From Bacteroidota bacterium (GTDB taxonomy: Bacteria; Bacteroidota; Ignavibacteria; Palsa-1295): 64,000 bases of DNA. Below, piece by piece: positions 51,608 through 62,900 of the stretch. A model generated the notes under the pieces. That model made no database searches, was not told the origin of the DNA, and saw nothing but the letters and a program-made list of their open reading frames with translations. Every line of letters starts with the position of its first letter. Position 1 is the first letter of the stretch. A program made the position numbers and the translations under genes. Location of the stretch: NCBI GenBank assembly GCA_030706745.1, contig JAUZNX010000016.1, positions 1-64,000 on the forward strand, in the 5' to 3' direction.

Positions 51608-54600
51608 ATGAAGTTGTTGTTCACAGTTCCTATTCTACTTGTTGCATTCAGTGCCATTGTCCTTGCGCAGTGGCAGCCATCGAGCGACGGGGTTTCTCCC
51701 CAATGGTCTATGCAGCAACGCTCGGTCTATTCCTTCTTCGAGAAGGACTCGTTGCTGTTCGCGGGGACGGACCAAGGGGTTTATCGCTCCACCGATCAAG
51801 GTCATACCTGGCGTGGCCAGACAAATTATGTGGACCGTTGGACGAAGCCTCCGATGGCACACGTGAAGGACTTTCTGGTCATGCAGCATCGCTATTACAT
51901 GTCAACTCCGAAGTGGCAGTGGGTCGATCAGCTCTTCTCCCCGACCGATAGTATCGATCGTGGCGCAATAGCGACCGATCCGCACGGCAACGCCATTGTC
52001 GCGACGATGGTCGAAGGTAAATGCATCTTCGACGAAGAGGATAGCCTCAATATCTCACCAGCCGGCATGCTGGTAATGAAGGTTGACTCGAATGGAAAGA
52101 TCCTGTGGAAACAGACCGCATTAACCCCGAACTATGGTATCACCGTGACTGCCGTCGCGTGCGATAGCTCCGGTAATTCATTTATTCTTGGCGCGGCCGA
52201 TCCGTGGATATTCCATCAGATACGCACTGTGGATTTTGGCACAACGCAGATTTCGACGAATACCACCGGGCGGACATTCTTCGTCGCGAGCTACGATCCC
52301 GCTGGAAGCTTCCGATGGGCGAAGATGGCGACCGTCGATACCATCGCTGACGCCTATGGGATCGCCGCAGACGCGGCCGGCAACGTGTACTTCACCGGTA
52401 CGATGATGGGTCATTTGGATATGGGTGGCCCATTCAATGTATATAATCGCCGGGATTGGGCGGCCTTATTCGTGGGTAAGATGTCACCAACCGGCTCGAT
52501 GAAGTGGCTCAAGCAATCGTCATCAAAGAATCATTTTGCGCAGTATCAGACTAACCGCGGCGAAGCGTACGGGCTTTGTGTCGATCCGCCGGGCAACTGC
52601 TACGTCGTTGGCTCGACGAACGACACCGAGTTCGTTGCCGATCACATGATTGCCGGCGACTATCTTTCGTTTATCGCCCGATATAATACTAACGGCTCCG
52701 GTGACTGGGTTGTGACGATCATCGATCACGGCGCAGGCTCGGCATATCACGACGGTTCGATCACGAGCATTACCTGCGACAAGCTCGGCAATCCCACATT
52801 CTTATACGCTCCGGACCGAGACGACGTGACGATCAATGACACGCAATACTGGGCGGGCGATGGCGGGGGCGTGTATGCTGCGATGGATTCGAGCGGCGGA
52901 TTCCGTTGGGTCAAAACGGGGCCGAGGCCGAGCTCCGACGCAATTTCTTCGGACCCAACCGGAAACCTGTACGGCACCTGCAATTTTGGAACTCCATTGG
53001 TATTCGGAAAGGACACACTCTTCAATAAATACACACGCCACCTTGCAGCAGTCTTCAAGATTCGCAGTAATGGAACGCCTGAAGAGGTGACATTCGATGC
53101 TGCGACCGATATTATCGCGCCTTGTCGCGATGGAAGCCTCTATGGCATAACCGGCGTTTACGATATCTCCAAAAACCAGCGATTCGGTCGCCTCGGCTAT
53201 GGCGGCACGTTGGGCATTTCACGGCTCAGCGCCAGCGCGCCCGGATGGACAACGGACACTGATCTTGTGATCGGCGCAGACAATGGTGCGTACTGGTCGG
53301 TCAACAACGGCCGCTCATGGAACGAAGGTCTTCCTGCAAACTGGCGGTCTTCCTACAGTGCCAATCAACTGGCGCTCATCGATACCACGCTGTTTGCAGC
53401 GGGCGGATATACAAACAACATCATCTTTAAGTCAACTAACTTTGGTGAGGTGTGGGATACAGTCATAACTCCGGCTACCTACGGGTATGTGCGCGCCATC
53501 GGCAACAGACTCTATGCGAACGGCACCGCACACTCTGACGATCTTGGCAATACATGGACGCAAGACCAGTGCAAGACAGCCGACGGATATAATCTCAATA
53601 TCGGCCAGCGTTGGTTCGAGCAAGGTGGCGCAATGGCGCTCGACAACAGCCATGAGTGGTTCTCGGCGAACGTTGGATTCGGCGGCTACACGCAGCGATG
53701 GCCGTTGAATGCCTTGGACTCCAAAGCACTCGCGTATTTCGATAATCTCCTCTTCGACGGCTCGACGGCCCTCAACATCTCCGATAACTTAGGCGAAACG
53801 TGGCATCCGATCGACGATGGCCTGACGCGTTATGGCTCCTACCTTGGCTATCGGGTGCTCTGTTTCCATCGCCTCGGCGACGAAGTGCTGATTGGCACGG
53901 ATAGTGGCGGCGTGTTCCGTCGCCCGCTCTCGGACATTCACTCGAAAATCTTCGATGTCGTGCCAACATTCTCGTGGGCCGCGCAGGGCCATGCGCTTGG
54001 CGATGCTGCGAGCGATGCCGTCGTCATCGACCAGAGCGGCAACGCAATTGTGCTCGGTCATTTCGCTGGCGCGCTGCAGCTCGGCAATTATTCCTTTGAC
54101 CACCGGCAAGGCACACCTCGAACGGGCGTCGATTACTTTTTGGCGAAGTACGATGGCACCGGCAACATCGCGTGGGCTCTGCAACTTCAGGGCGGCGGCG
54201 TCGCGGATACTTCGTATCCTCTCTCGCTGAGCGTCTCGCGTGCCGGAGCAATCTATGTCAGCGGCTACTTCACGTCGACACTGAGCGCCGGAGGAACGAC
54301 GCTTCGAGACAGATATAGTGTTAAGCAGACATTTCTCATGAAGTGTAATCCCGATGGCACCATTGCATGGCTCGATACTGTGACACCACCGGCCACTTCA
54401 ACGAGGATCTATCAGATCGCCGCGGATTCGAACAATGACGTGGTGCTCGTTGGCACCTCCGTTGGTTCCATGTCGATCAAGGGCATCACGCTGCCCGGCC
54501 TTCCCTTCTATCCTCGCTCGTTTGTTGCGCTGATCGGAGCTGACGGTGTTGCGAAATGGGCGAATCGCATCGCACCGATCGCTCCGTACGCATCAGCGGC

Positions 54601-55582
54601 GTATGCCGTCGCGGTCACACCGGATAACCACTATATCGTCGGCGGTGGCGCGAGCGATTCTGGACTTTTCCTCGTCACGTTGGATAACAGCGGACAAATG
54701 CTCGACTCGACCCGCACCGGCAAATCATACACCGATTTCGTTAGCTCGATCAATGTCGATGGCAATGGCAATGCGTATGTGCAGGTGATGATCGCCGACT
54801 CCGCAGCACTCGGATCAACGAAGCTGAAGGGCAACAGCAGCCGCCGCTTCCTAGCTAAACACAATTCTGACGGATGGCAATGGGCCAGGATGATCGGCAA
54901 CCAGCGGGTGAACTCGAGATTTGGAGCGCCGCCCTTACCTTGCCGGACATCGACAACGCCCGATGGTCTTACCTATGTCATTGGTCTTGATAGTACCACC
55001 GGCCAGAGCCCGCTCGAACGCTCACACGGCACCAATCACGTCTCGAAGCTCGATGCCAATGGACAGTGGATCTGGACGAAGCAGCTCGCGAGCAACTACT
55101 CGTGCGACGTTTACGCGATTGCAGCTGGTAACGACGGCGCCGTCTGGACTGCCGGCGCTATCTACACCGACCGTAACGCGATACAGTACTCGTGCATCGA
55201 CATGGCCTTCGGGCTTATCCCGCTTGGTCCCACGTCGCTTGACTCGAGTACGCGACCCTTTATTGCGAACCTTGGTACCTCATCCGTGATTCCGCCGCTG
55301 ACGGTAACACATCCTGATAGGACCAACACGGTGGACTTCGTGCGCGTCTATCCGAATCCCACGAGCGGACCATTGACCGTCGTACTCAACAGCGCCAAAG
55401 CTGGCCGCGTCAATATCACATTGTTCGACCAACTCGCGAGAACGATCAAGGAGCAGTTTGGGGAGACGAGAGAAGACGGGAGCTTAATCTTTCAATTCCC
55501 AGCCGGAACGCCTGCGGGCAGTTACTTGCTTCGAGTCGCGAGCGATGATGAAGTGCAAATGGTGCCGGTTGCGATCAACTGA
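51608..55582 (+). CDS. giant secreted SBBP-repeat propeller protein with T9SS sorting domain
   Basis: 1324 residues. Signal peptide 1-22 (LLFTVPILLVAFSAIVLAQ). The body has two kinds of repeat: SBBP-type phrases with GNVYFTGT, GNCYVVGST, GNPTFLYA and GAIYVSGYF spaced 40-70 residues apart (two blocks, about 130-480 and 800-1240), and sortilin/BNR-type WTTDTDLVIGADNGAYWSVN and HSDDLGNTW phrases between them. The end (FVRVYPNPTSGPLTVVLNS ... MVPVAIN) is a T9SS type A sorting domain. An extracellular or surface protein of unknown ligand; divergent from the sensor kinase. Confidence 0.85.
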   Translation: MKLLFTVPILLVAFSAIVLAQWQPSSDGVSPQWSMQQRSVYSFFEKDSLLFAGTDQGVYRSTDQGHTWRGQTNYVDRWTKPPMAHVKDFLVMQHRYYMSTPKWQWVDQLFSPTDSIDRGAIATDPHGNAIVATMVEGKCIFDEEDSLNISPAGMLVMKVDSNGKILWKQTALTPNYGITVTAVACDSSGNSFILGAADPWIFHQIRTVDFGTTQISTNTTGRTFFVASYDPAGSFRWAKMATVDTIADAYGIAADAAGNVYFTGTMMGHLDMGGPFNVYNRRDWAALFVGKMSPTGSMKWLKQSSSKNHFAQYQTNRGEAYGLCVDPPGNCYVVGSTNDTEFVADHMIAGDYLSFIARYNTNGSGDWVVTIIDHGAGSAYHDGSITSITCDKLGNPTFLYAPDRDDVTINDTQYWAGDGGGVYAAMDSSGGFRWVKTGPRPSSDAISSDPTGNLYGTCNFGTPLVFGKDTLFNKYTRHLAAVFKIRSNGTPEEVTFDAATDIIAPCRDGSLYGITGVYDISKNQRFGRLGYGGTLGISRLSASAPGWTTDTDLVIGADNGAYWSVNNGRSWNEGLPANWRSSYSANQLALIDTTLFAAGGYTNNIIFKSTNFGEVWDTVITPATYGYVRAIGNRLYANGTAHSDDLGNTWTQDQCKTADGYNLNIGQRWFEQGGAMALDNSHEWFSANVGFGGYTQRWPLNALDSKALAYFDNLLFDGSTALNISDNLGETWHPIDDGLTRYGSYLGYRVLCFHRLGDEVLIGTDSGGVFRRPLSDIHSKIFDVVPTFSWAAQGHALGDAASDAVVIDQSGNAIVLGHFAGALQLGNYSFDHRQGTPRTGVDYFLAKYDGTGNIAWALQLQGGGVADTSYPLSLSVSRAGAIYVSGYFTSTLSAGGTTLRDRYSVKQTFLMKCNPDGTIAWLDTVTPPATSTRIYQIAADSNNDVVLVGTSVGSMSIKGITLPGLPFYPRSFVALIGADGVAKWANRIAPIAPYASAAYAVAVTPDNHYIVGGGASDSGLFLVTLDNSGQMLDSTRTGKSYTDFVSSINVDGNGNAYVQVMIADSAALGSTKLKGNSSRRFLAKHNSDGWQWARMIGNQRVNSRFGAPPLPCRTSTTPDGLTYVIGLDSTTGQSPLERSHGTNHVSKLDANGQWIWTKQLASNYSCDVYAIAAGNDGAVWTAGAIYTDRNAIQYSCIDMAFGLIPLGPTSLDSSTRPFIANLGTSSVIPPLTVTHPDRTNTVDFVRVYPNPTSGPLTVVLNSAKAGRVNITLFDQLARTIKEQFGETREDGSLIFQFPAGTPAGSYLLRVASDDEVQMVPVAIN

Positions 55583-55620
55583 GCGAATGCCCCATCGGCT
55601 GAGGAAGCGATCACGCCGGG

Positions 55621-57768
55621 TCACAACGTATCAAGCATTCGGACGATCTTCCGAAGCCGATCGGTCGCTTGCATCGTAGCGCGCGTCAATGCTTCGATCG
55701 CGAGCGATTTCTGTTCGTGATTCTTGCGGCGCACGGCGATATCAATTGCCGGAAGCTCGACATCCGAGTAGCCGTTGTCAGGATCCGAGAGAACGAGCAT
55801 GTTCCGCTCCCATGTATCGAAGAACAACCCATCGGGTGCTACGAAGGCGTAACCGACGTTTCGAATCTCACGATTGAGGGAGTCCTGAGTCGCAGAGCCT
55901 CCAAGCAGTGACGTGCGCAACGGAGAACCCTCCGAGAGTCCATTCTTATCGCGAGCTTCAGCAAAGTCTTTACTGGCAGCGGTGAATGCGCCGATGGCGT
56001 TTTCGAGCCGTCCGAATCCCGACGAATCGTGAGTGTCCCTAAATGCAGTTCTCTTGGCTTTTTGCACGGCACTGGAGAGCCAGTGAGCCAGCTCGGCAAA
56101 ATCGAACGGAAGGATCTCTGCGTTCGCAAGCCGCATGGCTTCGACCGCTGCGAACTGCGACGTCAATGCGTGGTACTGAAAGGTCGAATCACCTTGATGT
56201 AGCGTCCACCCGATGTTGTCATGATTGGAATGATACTGCCCGAAGGGTCCGCCGAAGCCATGCTCGAGCGATGGAATCCCAAGGTGATTGTAGAATGCCG
56301 AGAAATCGCTGCCGCCGCCGAGTAGTCCGATCGCGGGACGCTTGTCTTCACCGTCCGCGTTCACACCAGCGTTCTTGCTCCACTCAGAATAAACCGAATG
56401 CCCGCTCGCATCGAGTAGCGATTGGCTCACTTCATAGACGAGTGAGCGAAGCGTTGGGTCCGCACCGGCGGAGAAGGCGGAGCCAGTCGCACATTCATCC
56501 TGATTGATATACGCAATCGCGTTTGCGCCGAGTTCTTTCTCCAATTGTTCGACCCACTCTGTCGATCCGAGCAGACCCCACTCTTCGGCGTCCCACGTTA
56601 CGAACAGCACGGAGCGTTTTGGTCGAATCCCTTCGCTTGCAAGTTTGCCGAATGCTTCGGCAGCCGCAACCACGCTCGCACATCCGGCGGCATTGTCCTC
56701 CGCCCCGTAGCCCCATGCGTCGCGATGACCGCCGATAATAATCCACTCATCCGGCCATGTCGAACCCTCGACTCGCGCGACCGTATTCCAGATCGGCTTG
56801 AGTCCCGGATCCGTTTCGACAGTCAGTTTCACCCGGACTCTTGCTTTCTCCGATGGCCCGCCACTAATGTGATAGCGGAATCCAAGCCCTCCCTGCCAGT
56901 TGGAATTCGGAATGTCACGACCGTGCATCTTGCTGAGAATTTGGGAGGCGACACCGTACGATATCGGAATCACCGGGATCGTTGGCGTGGGGTACATTGA
57001 GTCCGGTTCGGCGCGACGAGCACCTGGCACGGAGGCATAGCCCGGCGTGGTCGGATCGCCGTGACCGTTATAGATGCTGCCGCGCTGCACGCCGCCACTC
57101 GGCCGCATCGGGCCAACTGGAAAAACATCCCCCGCATCGTAGCCATCGCCGGATGGGTCGGAAAAAATAATCAGTCCCGCTACACCTGCGTCTTCGGCAA
57201 CGCGCGCCTTGATGCCACGATAGCATCTGCCATATCGCGCAATAACAATAGTCCCTTTAACGCTGATACCCAGACTGTCAAGCTCGCGGTAGTCCTGGGG
57301 AAGGCCATAGTTTACGTAGACCAGATCGCCGCTCACCGTGCCGGACGCAGAGTATCCGTTGACCCACGGGTACTCGTTCGAGTTCGATTCCGATGGCATC
57401 TTGTCTTCCTTTAGGGTGAAGACTTTCTTCACAGGGCTCAGCAGTTCGAGCGATGAGCGTTTCGCAAGAGGAATAGAGACCTCATACGGATAAACCTGAG
57501 CGGAAAGTCCTGCTCGCTTCCATCGGCCAATCACGTAATCTCGTGTGCGAGCTTGCGCCGGTGTCCCGGCCACATGTACCTCTTTGCTGATCGCTGTCAC
57601 GATCGCGCGCAGCGTATCGGGCACGATCGCGCCTACAAGCTTCTTCTCAAGAGAAAGTTCGGTGCGCTGACTTGCCGCGCTAAAGCCCGTCATTTGTGCG
57701 CGCGAGCTCGCTACGAAGACCAGAAGCACTACCGTTAGGGTAAGAGACAGGAATTTACTGCGAATCAT
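55621..57768 (-). CDS. secreted M28 peptidase, glutamate carboxypeptidase II-like
   Basis: 715 residues. Signal peptide 1-24 (LSLTLTVVLLVFVASSRA). A PA-type insert (GTIVIARYGRCYRGIK, AGVAGLIIFSDP) is followed by the M28 zinc domain: GGHRDAWGYGAEDNAAG (His, Asp), WDAEEWGLLGSTEW (Glu-Glu), INQDECATG (Asp) and HSNHDN (His); then a transferrin-receptor-like dimerisation domain to the end. The domain order is that of GCPII/PSMA. It removes C-terminal residues from peptides outside the cell or in the periplasm. No T9SS domain. Its start overlaps a short leader ORF at ATGA. Confidence 0.92.
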   Translation of the reverse strand: MIRSKFLSLTLTVVLLVFVASSRAQMTGFSAASQRTELSLEKKLVGAIVPDTLRAIVTAISKEVHVAGTPAQARTRDYVIGRWKRAGLSAQVYPYEVSIPLAKRSSLELLSPVKKVFTLKEDKMPSESNSNEYPWVNGYSASGTVSGDLVYVNYGLPQDYRELDSLGISVKGTIVIARYGRCYRGIKARVAEDAGVAGLIIFSDPSGDGYDAGDVFPVGPMRPSGGVQRGSIYNGHGDPTTPGYASVPGARRAEPDSMYPTPTIPVIPISYGVASQILSKMHGRDIPNSNWQGGLGFRYHISGGPSEKARVRVKLTVETDPGLKPIWNTVARVEGSTWPDEWIIIGGHRDAWGYGAEDNAAGCASVVAAAEAFGKLASEGIRPKRSVLFVTWDAEEWGLLGSTEWVEQLEKELGANAIAYINQDECATGSAFSAGADPTLRSLVYEVSQSLLDASGHSVYSEWSKNAGVNADGEDKRPAIGLLGGGSDFSAFYNHLGIPSLEHGFGGPFGQYHSNHDNIGWTLHQGDSTFQYHALTSQFAAVEAMRLANAEILPFDFAELAHWLSSAVQKAKRTAFRDTHDSSGFGRLENAIGAFTAASKDFAEARDKNGLSEGSPLRTSLLGGSATQDSLNREIRNVGYAFVAPDGLFFDTWERNMLVLSDPDNGYSDVELPAIDIAVRRKNHEQKSLAIEALTRATMQATDRLRKIVRMLDTL

Positions 57769-57866
57769 AAACGATCTGAAGAATACAAGCTGCTTCCCAA
57801 TCGTTTTTGGACTGAGAGCATTCCTTGTGCGATCCTGAAACCAGGGATCCAAATGGGATTTTCCAT
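57765..57866 (-). CDS. 33-codon leader ORF coupled to the M28 peptidase
   Basis: An ATG preceded by CAGGAG with 6-base spacing opens a 33-codon frame (MENPIWIPGFRIAQGMLSVQ, then a Lys/Arg/Ser-rich end) whose TGA shares ATGA with the peptidase start. The peptidase ATG itself has no ribosome site, so translation may depend on this upstream frame. No attenuator peptide motif is evident. Confidence 0.5.
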   Translation of the reverse strand: MENPIWIPGFRIAQGMLSVQKRLGSSLYSSDRL

Positions 57867-57889
57867 ACTGCTCTCCTGTTTGAAATTCA

Positions 57890-58840
57890 ATGCACACTCT
57901 GACTCGGCGTGAACTCCTGAGTGCCATCCCGATCGGCGCGGCAGCGGCGGTGTTGCCTCGGGTTGCGCGCACGGCAGATATCCAAAAGCCCGTCGTCGTC
58001 TCGACCTGGAACTTTGGTCTGACTGCAAACAAAGCGGCGTGGGAGATCCTTGGCAAGGAGGGCCGCGCGCTCGATGCCGTCGAAGCGGGCGCTCGCGTGC
58101 CGGAAGCCGATCCCAAAATTCAAAGTGTTGGACTCGGCGGCTATCCCGACCGCGACGGCATTGTCACACTCGATGCGTGTATTATGGATGAGAATGGCAA
58201 CGCCGGATCGGTTGGCGCGCTCGAAGATATCATTCACGCCGTTTCCGTCGCGCGAAGAGTCATGGAAAAGACTCCGCACGTCATGCTCGTGGGACCCGGC
58301 GCGCGCGATTTTGCCATGGCAGAAGGATTTCCGAAAGAGAATCTGCTGACGGAAGAGTCGCGCAAGGCATGGGAAAAGTGGAAGGTCGAACATAGCTACA
58401 AACCAAAGGAATGGCATGATACGATCGGCATACTGGCGCTGGACACGGCAGGAAATCTCTCCGGTGCATGCACCACGAGCGGTCTGGCGTGGAAGTATCA
58501 TGGCCGTGTGGGCGATTCGCCGATCGTCGGCGCAGGGTTGTTCGTCGATAACGAAGTCGGCGGCGCGTGCTCCACAGGCAAGGGCGAAGCCGTGATGAAG
58601 ATTGCTGGCTCGCACACGGTGGTCGAGTTGATGCGCCGGGGCGCATCACCCACGGACGCATGCCGGGAAGCCGTCGAGCGCATTGCGAACAGACAGCATG
58701 ACTACCGGGAATTCCAGGTCGCATTCCTCGCGCTCAACAAGCGCGGCGAGTCCGGCGCGTTCGCAATTGCCAAGGGCTTCGAGTATGCCCGGACAACGGC
58801 AAGCGGCGGGGAGCTGATTGCCGGGGCGAGTCTGATATAG
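57890..58840 (+). CDS. Tat-exported N4-(beta-N-acetylglucosaminyl)-L-asparaginase-like Ntn hydrolase
   Basis: 316 residues. The twin-arginine signal LTRRELLSAIPIGAAAAVL heads the protein. Ntn-type asparaginase family: GGYPDRDGIVTLDACIMD, then autocleavage site HDTIGILALD with catalytic Thr178, then CTTSGLAWKYHGRVGDSP and GKGEAVMKI. The enzyme would be processed into alpha and beta chains and split asparagine-linked sugars or isoaspartyl peptides. Divergent from the M28 peptidase leader; together they suggest scavenging of glycopeptides. Confidence 0.9.
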   Translation: MHTLTRRELLSAIPIGAAAAVLPRVARTADIQKPVVVSTWNFGLTANKAAWEILGKEGRALDAVEAGARVPEADPKIQSVGLGGYPDRDGIVTLDACIMDENGNAGSVGALEDIIHAVSVARRVMEKTPHVMLVGPGARDFAMAEGFPKENLLTEESRKAWEKWKVEHSYKPKEWHDTIGILALDTAGNLSGACTTSGLAWKYHGRVGDSPIVGAGLFVDNEVGGACSTGKGEAVMKIAGSHTVVELMRRGASPTDACREAVERIANRQHDYREFQVAFLALNKRGESGAFAIAKGFEYARTTASGGELIAGASLI

Positions 58841-58923
58841 CCAGAATGGCACCTCCACTGTACCCTTCTCAACCTGCGGACACCGCCGAACTAAGCAGAA
58901 ATCCCATCGGTTGGTCGTCCTTG

Positions 58924-59856
58924 ATGAAAGCGATCACGCTCCGACACATTCTTGCCAGCCTTCTTGCGTTTTTTTTGGGCATCCTCAGTAGCGCAACTCT
59001 TCGTGCGGATGAATTGGACGCCCAGGTCAATCTCAACCTGAGCGCCCTTTCGGCGCAAGATCGGATTGCCTTCGATGCGTTTAAACACGATCTCGAAGGC
59101 TACATCAATAATTACGAGTGGACCACGAATTTTTCTGGCGAGCGAATCCACTGCACGTTCCAGTTTAATATTGTCAGCTCGAACGGTAGCGACTACACCG
59201 CACAACTTTTCGTGACGAGTAGTCGGCCGCTCTATAAAAGCGATCAGGTGACCACAATGGCGCGGTTCTTCGACCCGAACTGCCAGTTCTCGTATTACCG
59301 CGGTCAGGAACTTCAGCACGGCAATAGCTTCCGGTCACTCGAAAGCGTTATTGACTTTTACGTTTACATCGTGCTTGGGTTGGATTTCGATTCATACAAG
59401 CTTCAATCAGGTACGCCCTACTTCCAGCAAGCCCAGCAAGTCGCGATTGTTGCGAACGCCGCGAAGGGACCCGGTTGGGAACAGAGTGTGACCAGCATCG
59501 GGACCTATTCCCGATTGGGATACATCGATGACGCCCTGAACGGCAACAACCGGGCGTTTCGCGATCTCATTTTTCAGTATCACTATAATGGACTCGATCT
59601 GCTGGTAACCAAACCGGACGAAGCGCGCATCACTATCGGGACCGTGATCGATTCACTCGTTTCGCTTCGGCGCATCTCCTCGGATGCCGGTCGCAGTGTG
59701 TTTTTGCGGGCGTTCTTCGAGGCAAAGAATCAGGAGTTGGCCGATCTTGCACGGCTCTTTCCCGATAATTTGACCGCTTATTTTCAAAAACTTGGATTTC
59801 TGGACCCGGTCCATCAGAGTTATTACGAAGACGCTCGGGCGAAAATGTCGCAGTAG
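58924..59856 (+). CDS. porD: PorD-like (DUF4835) protein of the type IX secretion system
   Basis: 310 residues. Signal peptide MKAITLRHILASLLAFFLGI and beyond. The mature start DELDAQVNLNLSALSAQDRIAFDAFKHDL, FINNYEWT-like YINNYEWTTNFSGERI and YRGQELQHGNSFRSLESVIDFY are the DUF4835 pattern. In Bacteroidota this family is annotated as PorD. It lies 75 bases before the PorU-like gene, which supports the call. The start is set by the signal peptide. Confidence 0.82.
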   Translation: MKAITLRHILASLLAFFLGILSSATLRADELDAQVNLNLSALSAQDRIAFDAFKHDLEGYINNYEWTTNFSGERIHCTFQFNIVSSNGSDYTAQLFVTSSRPLYKSDQVTTMARFFDPNCQFSYYRGQELQHGNSFRSLESVIDFYVYIVLGLDFDSYKLQSGTPYFQQAQQVAIVANAAKGPGWEQSVTSIGTYSRLGYIDDALNGNNRAFRDLIFQYHYNGLDLLVTKPDEARITIGTVIDSLVSLRRISSDAGRSVFLRAFFEAKNQELADLARLFPDNLTAYFQKLGFLDPVHQSYYEDARAKMSQ

Positions 59857-59931
59857 GTCAAAAATGAGTGACCTCGCCAATATGGGCGCACAAGTCGGGA
59901 CATAGTGACGCTTCGGTACGTTCGGCTTTCA

Positions 59932-62900
59932 ATGCAATCTCTCGATTTTTTGCGTGGAGTCAGGGTCCTTGTTGCCGGCGCCGTATTGGGCGTAACATCA
60001 GGCGCTCATGCCCAGGTATCTCGCGTCGTTCCGAAGGCTCGGCCTGTATACATCGCTGCTCACGAGGCTGCAAAAGTCCTGACGCCATATACCGTGTCGA
60101 GTCACGTTCGAGCTGGCAAGCACGGCTCGCAAGGAAGACCCATCGTCCGGCGAATCACTCCGCCCTCTCGTGCTGCGAATCTCATTACAGATCACACGAC
60201 AAAGATCTCGCAAACGAATGGGCAGATCGCGTTGGTCATCGCGTTGGGTCCGCCAATCATCGAGCACGCGAATGCGCCGGTAAAAAATGCCCCGGCCAAC
60301 GTGCAATTTGATAAACTCATCTGGCCGTCATTGGCTAATGCGCCGAATGGGTTCACTATTGAGAGCGCCGCGGTGCAATCTGGACCCGAATATCCGGTAT
60401 TGGCGCTCACGGTTGCAGTCCCAGAAAGCGCGAACAATTTCACGCCAGTCTTCGAGCAACTAACGACAATGCCGATGGGCAACCTCCATCTTGCCCCTGC
60501 GGCAAGCAAGACTGGGGCATCAGGAACAGACCGGGTGTATGATCCCCGTTCCGCTGGTGCATCGTGGAGTTTCACGCCATCTCTGGGTAGTGCACGAACC
60601 TTCCGGTCACTTCGGACAATCACTGTGCGTGTGCCGCTACTGAGTTCAAAAGGCGGCGCGATCACCGCACTCGGGAAATTTCGCATTGGCCTGACCTTCA
60701 CCGTCCCGGCCGGGCTTCCGCCTTCGAGCGCGCAAAGTGATCCTCTGTTCGCTGCGCTCAACTCCCATCTGGTTGCGAATTCATGGGACCTCGCCCAATT
60801 TCGTGTGCCCTTGCGGCCTTCGAACGTCAAGCCGTTTGCGCTTGCAGCCGCTCCGCAGCGCGCCAATGCTCGCACCGCGCCGGGCAGGATGGGACCCCTC
60901 GACCTTCTGGACTCTACATCGTTCGGCTGGATCGACACAAACGCAAACTATTTGAAACTCTCAGTCTCGCATGATGGGCTGTACCGCTTGACGGCCAGTG
61001 AGATTGCGACGCGCACGGGAGGTTTTGAGCTTAAGCAGATATTTACGCCGCAAAATCTGCGGTGCATGAATCGCGGCGTGGAAATTCCGATTTGGATTGA
61101 TACCGACGCGGCTGGCAACATTACAGCGATCGAATTCTATGGCGAGCATTTGCACGGCGTGCCACTGAACGATGGCCAGCCGGAGTATTATAATCTCACG
61201 ACCGATACGAATGCATATTGGCTGACGAATTCCAGTCGTGGAGATAAACCACTTCGGTATGTTGGGCGCACTCCCAATCCCGCGTTGGCATCTGCCACGT
61301 TCACCACGGGCGAGATTAAACTGCACCACGAACGAGATTACTTTTACTATTTCGGCGATTCGCACCAAGGCCAGGACGAGCAGTTTATCCATCCAACCAC
61401 TTACACACCCGGCGAGCGGTTCGAGTGGTACGAAATCCATGGCCCGCTCATGGATAGCGCGCATTTGCATCTCGTCGATACGTTCATCGTTACTCAATTG
61501 CCCGCGGACATGCAAGGCAAGCGGGCGACCTTCCAGATTCTTGCTCGTGGCATGACAACCGCTAACGATCATACCGTTCAGCATCGGGTGATCGCCCGTG
61601 TCAATGGCGTGACCGCTCACGACGCGGTTATTACCGATTTCGGCGAGGACACTTCCATATTTTCCATCCCGCTGTCACAATTGACTCTGGGAGTGAACAC
61701 TTTCGAGATGACCACAAGCGCTGGACAGGATGAGGTCGATGAATATTATTTCGATCATTATACCATTGATTATGAAGGCGGACTTGCTCCGAACCGCGAC
61801 ACGGGGTTCGCTTCGGGCCAGTGGCGCTTTCAGCTTCAACCGACATCGCCGACATATCAGATCGCACTCACGTCCACCGACGAGCCGCATCTATATAATA
61901 TGAGCGATGGGACCAGAGTCCTGCCACAGAGCGGAGCGTTCGTGGATTCGACTCTCAGCACGCAACCCAATTATGTTGCCGCAACCTCGTCAAGCTTTCT
62001 CTCTTGCGACCGCATCGAATTGTGGCATACTGCCGGCGCGGGATCATGGAATATTTTGCGGCCTACGAACCATGCGGATTACATCATCATCACGCATCCT
62101 GCGTTCTTGCTCCAAGCACAAATGCTCGCTGTCCGGCGCACGAAAGCGGGTCTTGCTTCGATGGTCGTCACCACCGATGAGGTCTATAATGCGTTTGGGT
62201 ATGGCTCTGGTGAGATCGATGCGATCCGCAGGTTTCTGAGCTACGCCTATTACTTTTACCAGGGCCAGCAATCGGTGCCGGTGGGATATGTCACGCTGTT
62301 CGGCGCGGGCACATACGACCCAAAGCTCACTCTCAATAATGTATTTCAGGCCAATGATTCCAGGAGCGTCGAGCGAACATTTATTCCGACATACGGCTGG
62401 CCGGTCAGCGATTTCTATTTTACACTCGCCGATGTTGGTCGGATCGATGCGATCCAGCCGCGTATGGTCATCAGCCGCATTCCGGTATCGAGTACCACAC
62501 AAGCCGATGCATACTTGAGTAAGCTCCAAGCCTACGAAGACAACTCGCCTGCCGATTGGAATCGACAGTTCACATTCGTCATCGGCGGATCGAATACATT
62601 CGAATTCGGATCGTTTGTTCAACAAATCCATTCATTTGTCGATCCGCCACCGAACGGTCTTGCACTCCCCTTTCCGCCGACAAATATTCGATACAAGCGC
62701 ATCGATCGGGATTCCAATTTAGTGAACGGCGGTATTGGGAGCGTCTCTGATCCGTCGAAGGTCGCGGTGATCCATCGTACAATCGAAGATGGCACTTCCC
62801 TGCTGTATTTTGCCGGTCATGGCGCGACATTCCTGACCGATCCAATCCTTCCCGATCCCGTCACGCTGCACAACAAAAACATCTATCCGTTTCTGTTCAC

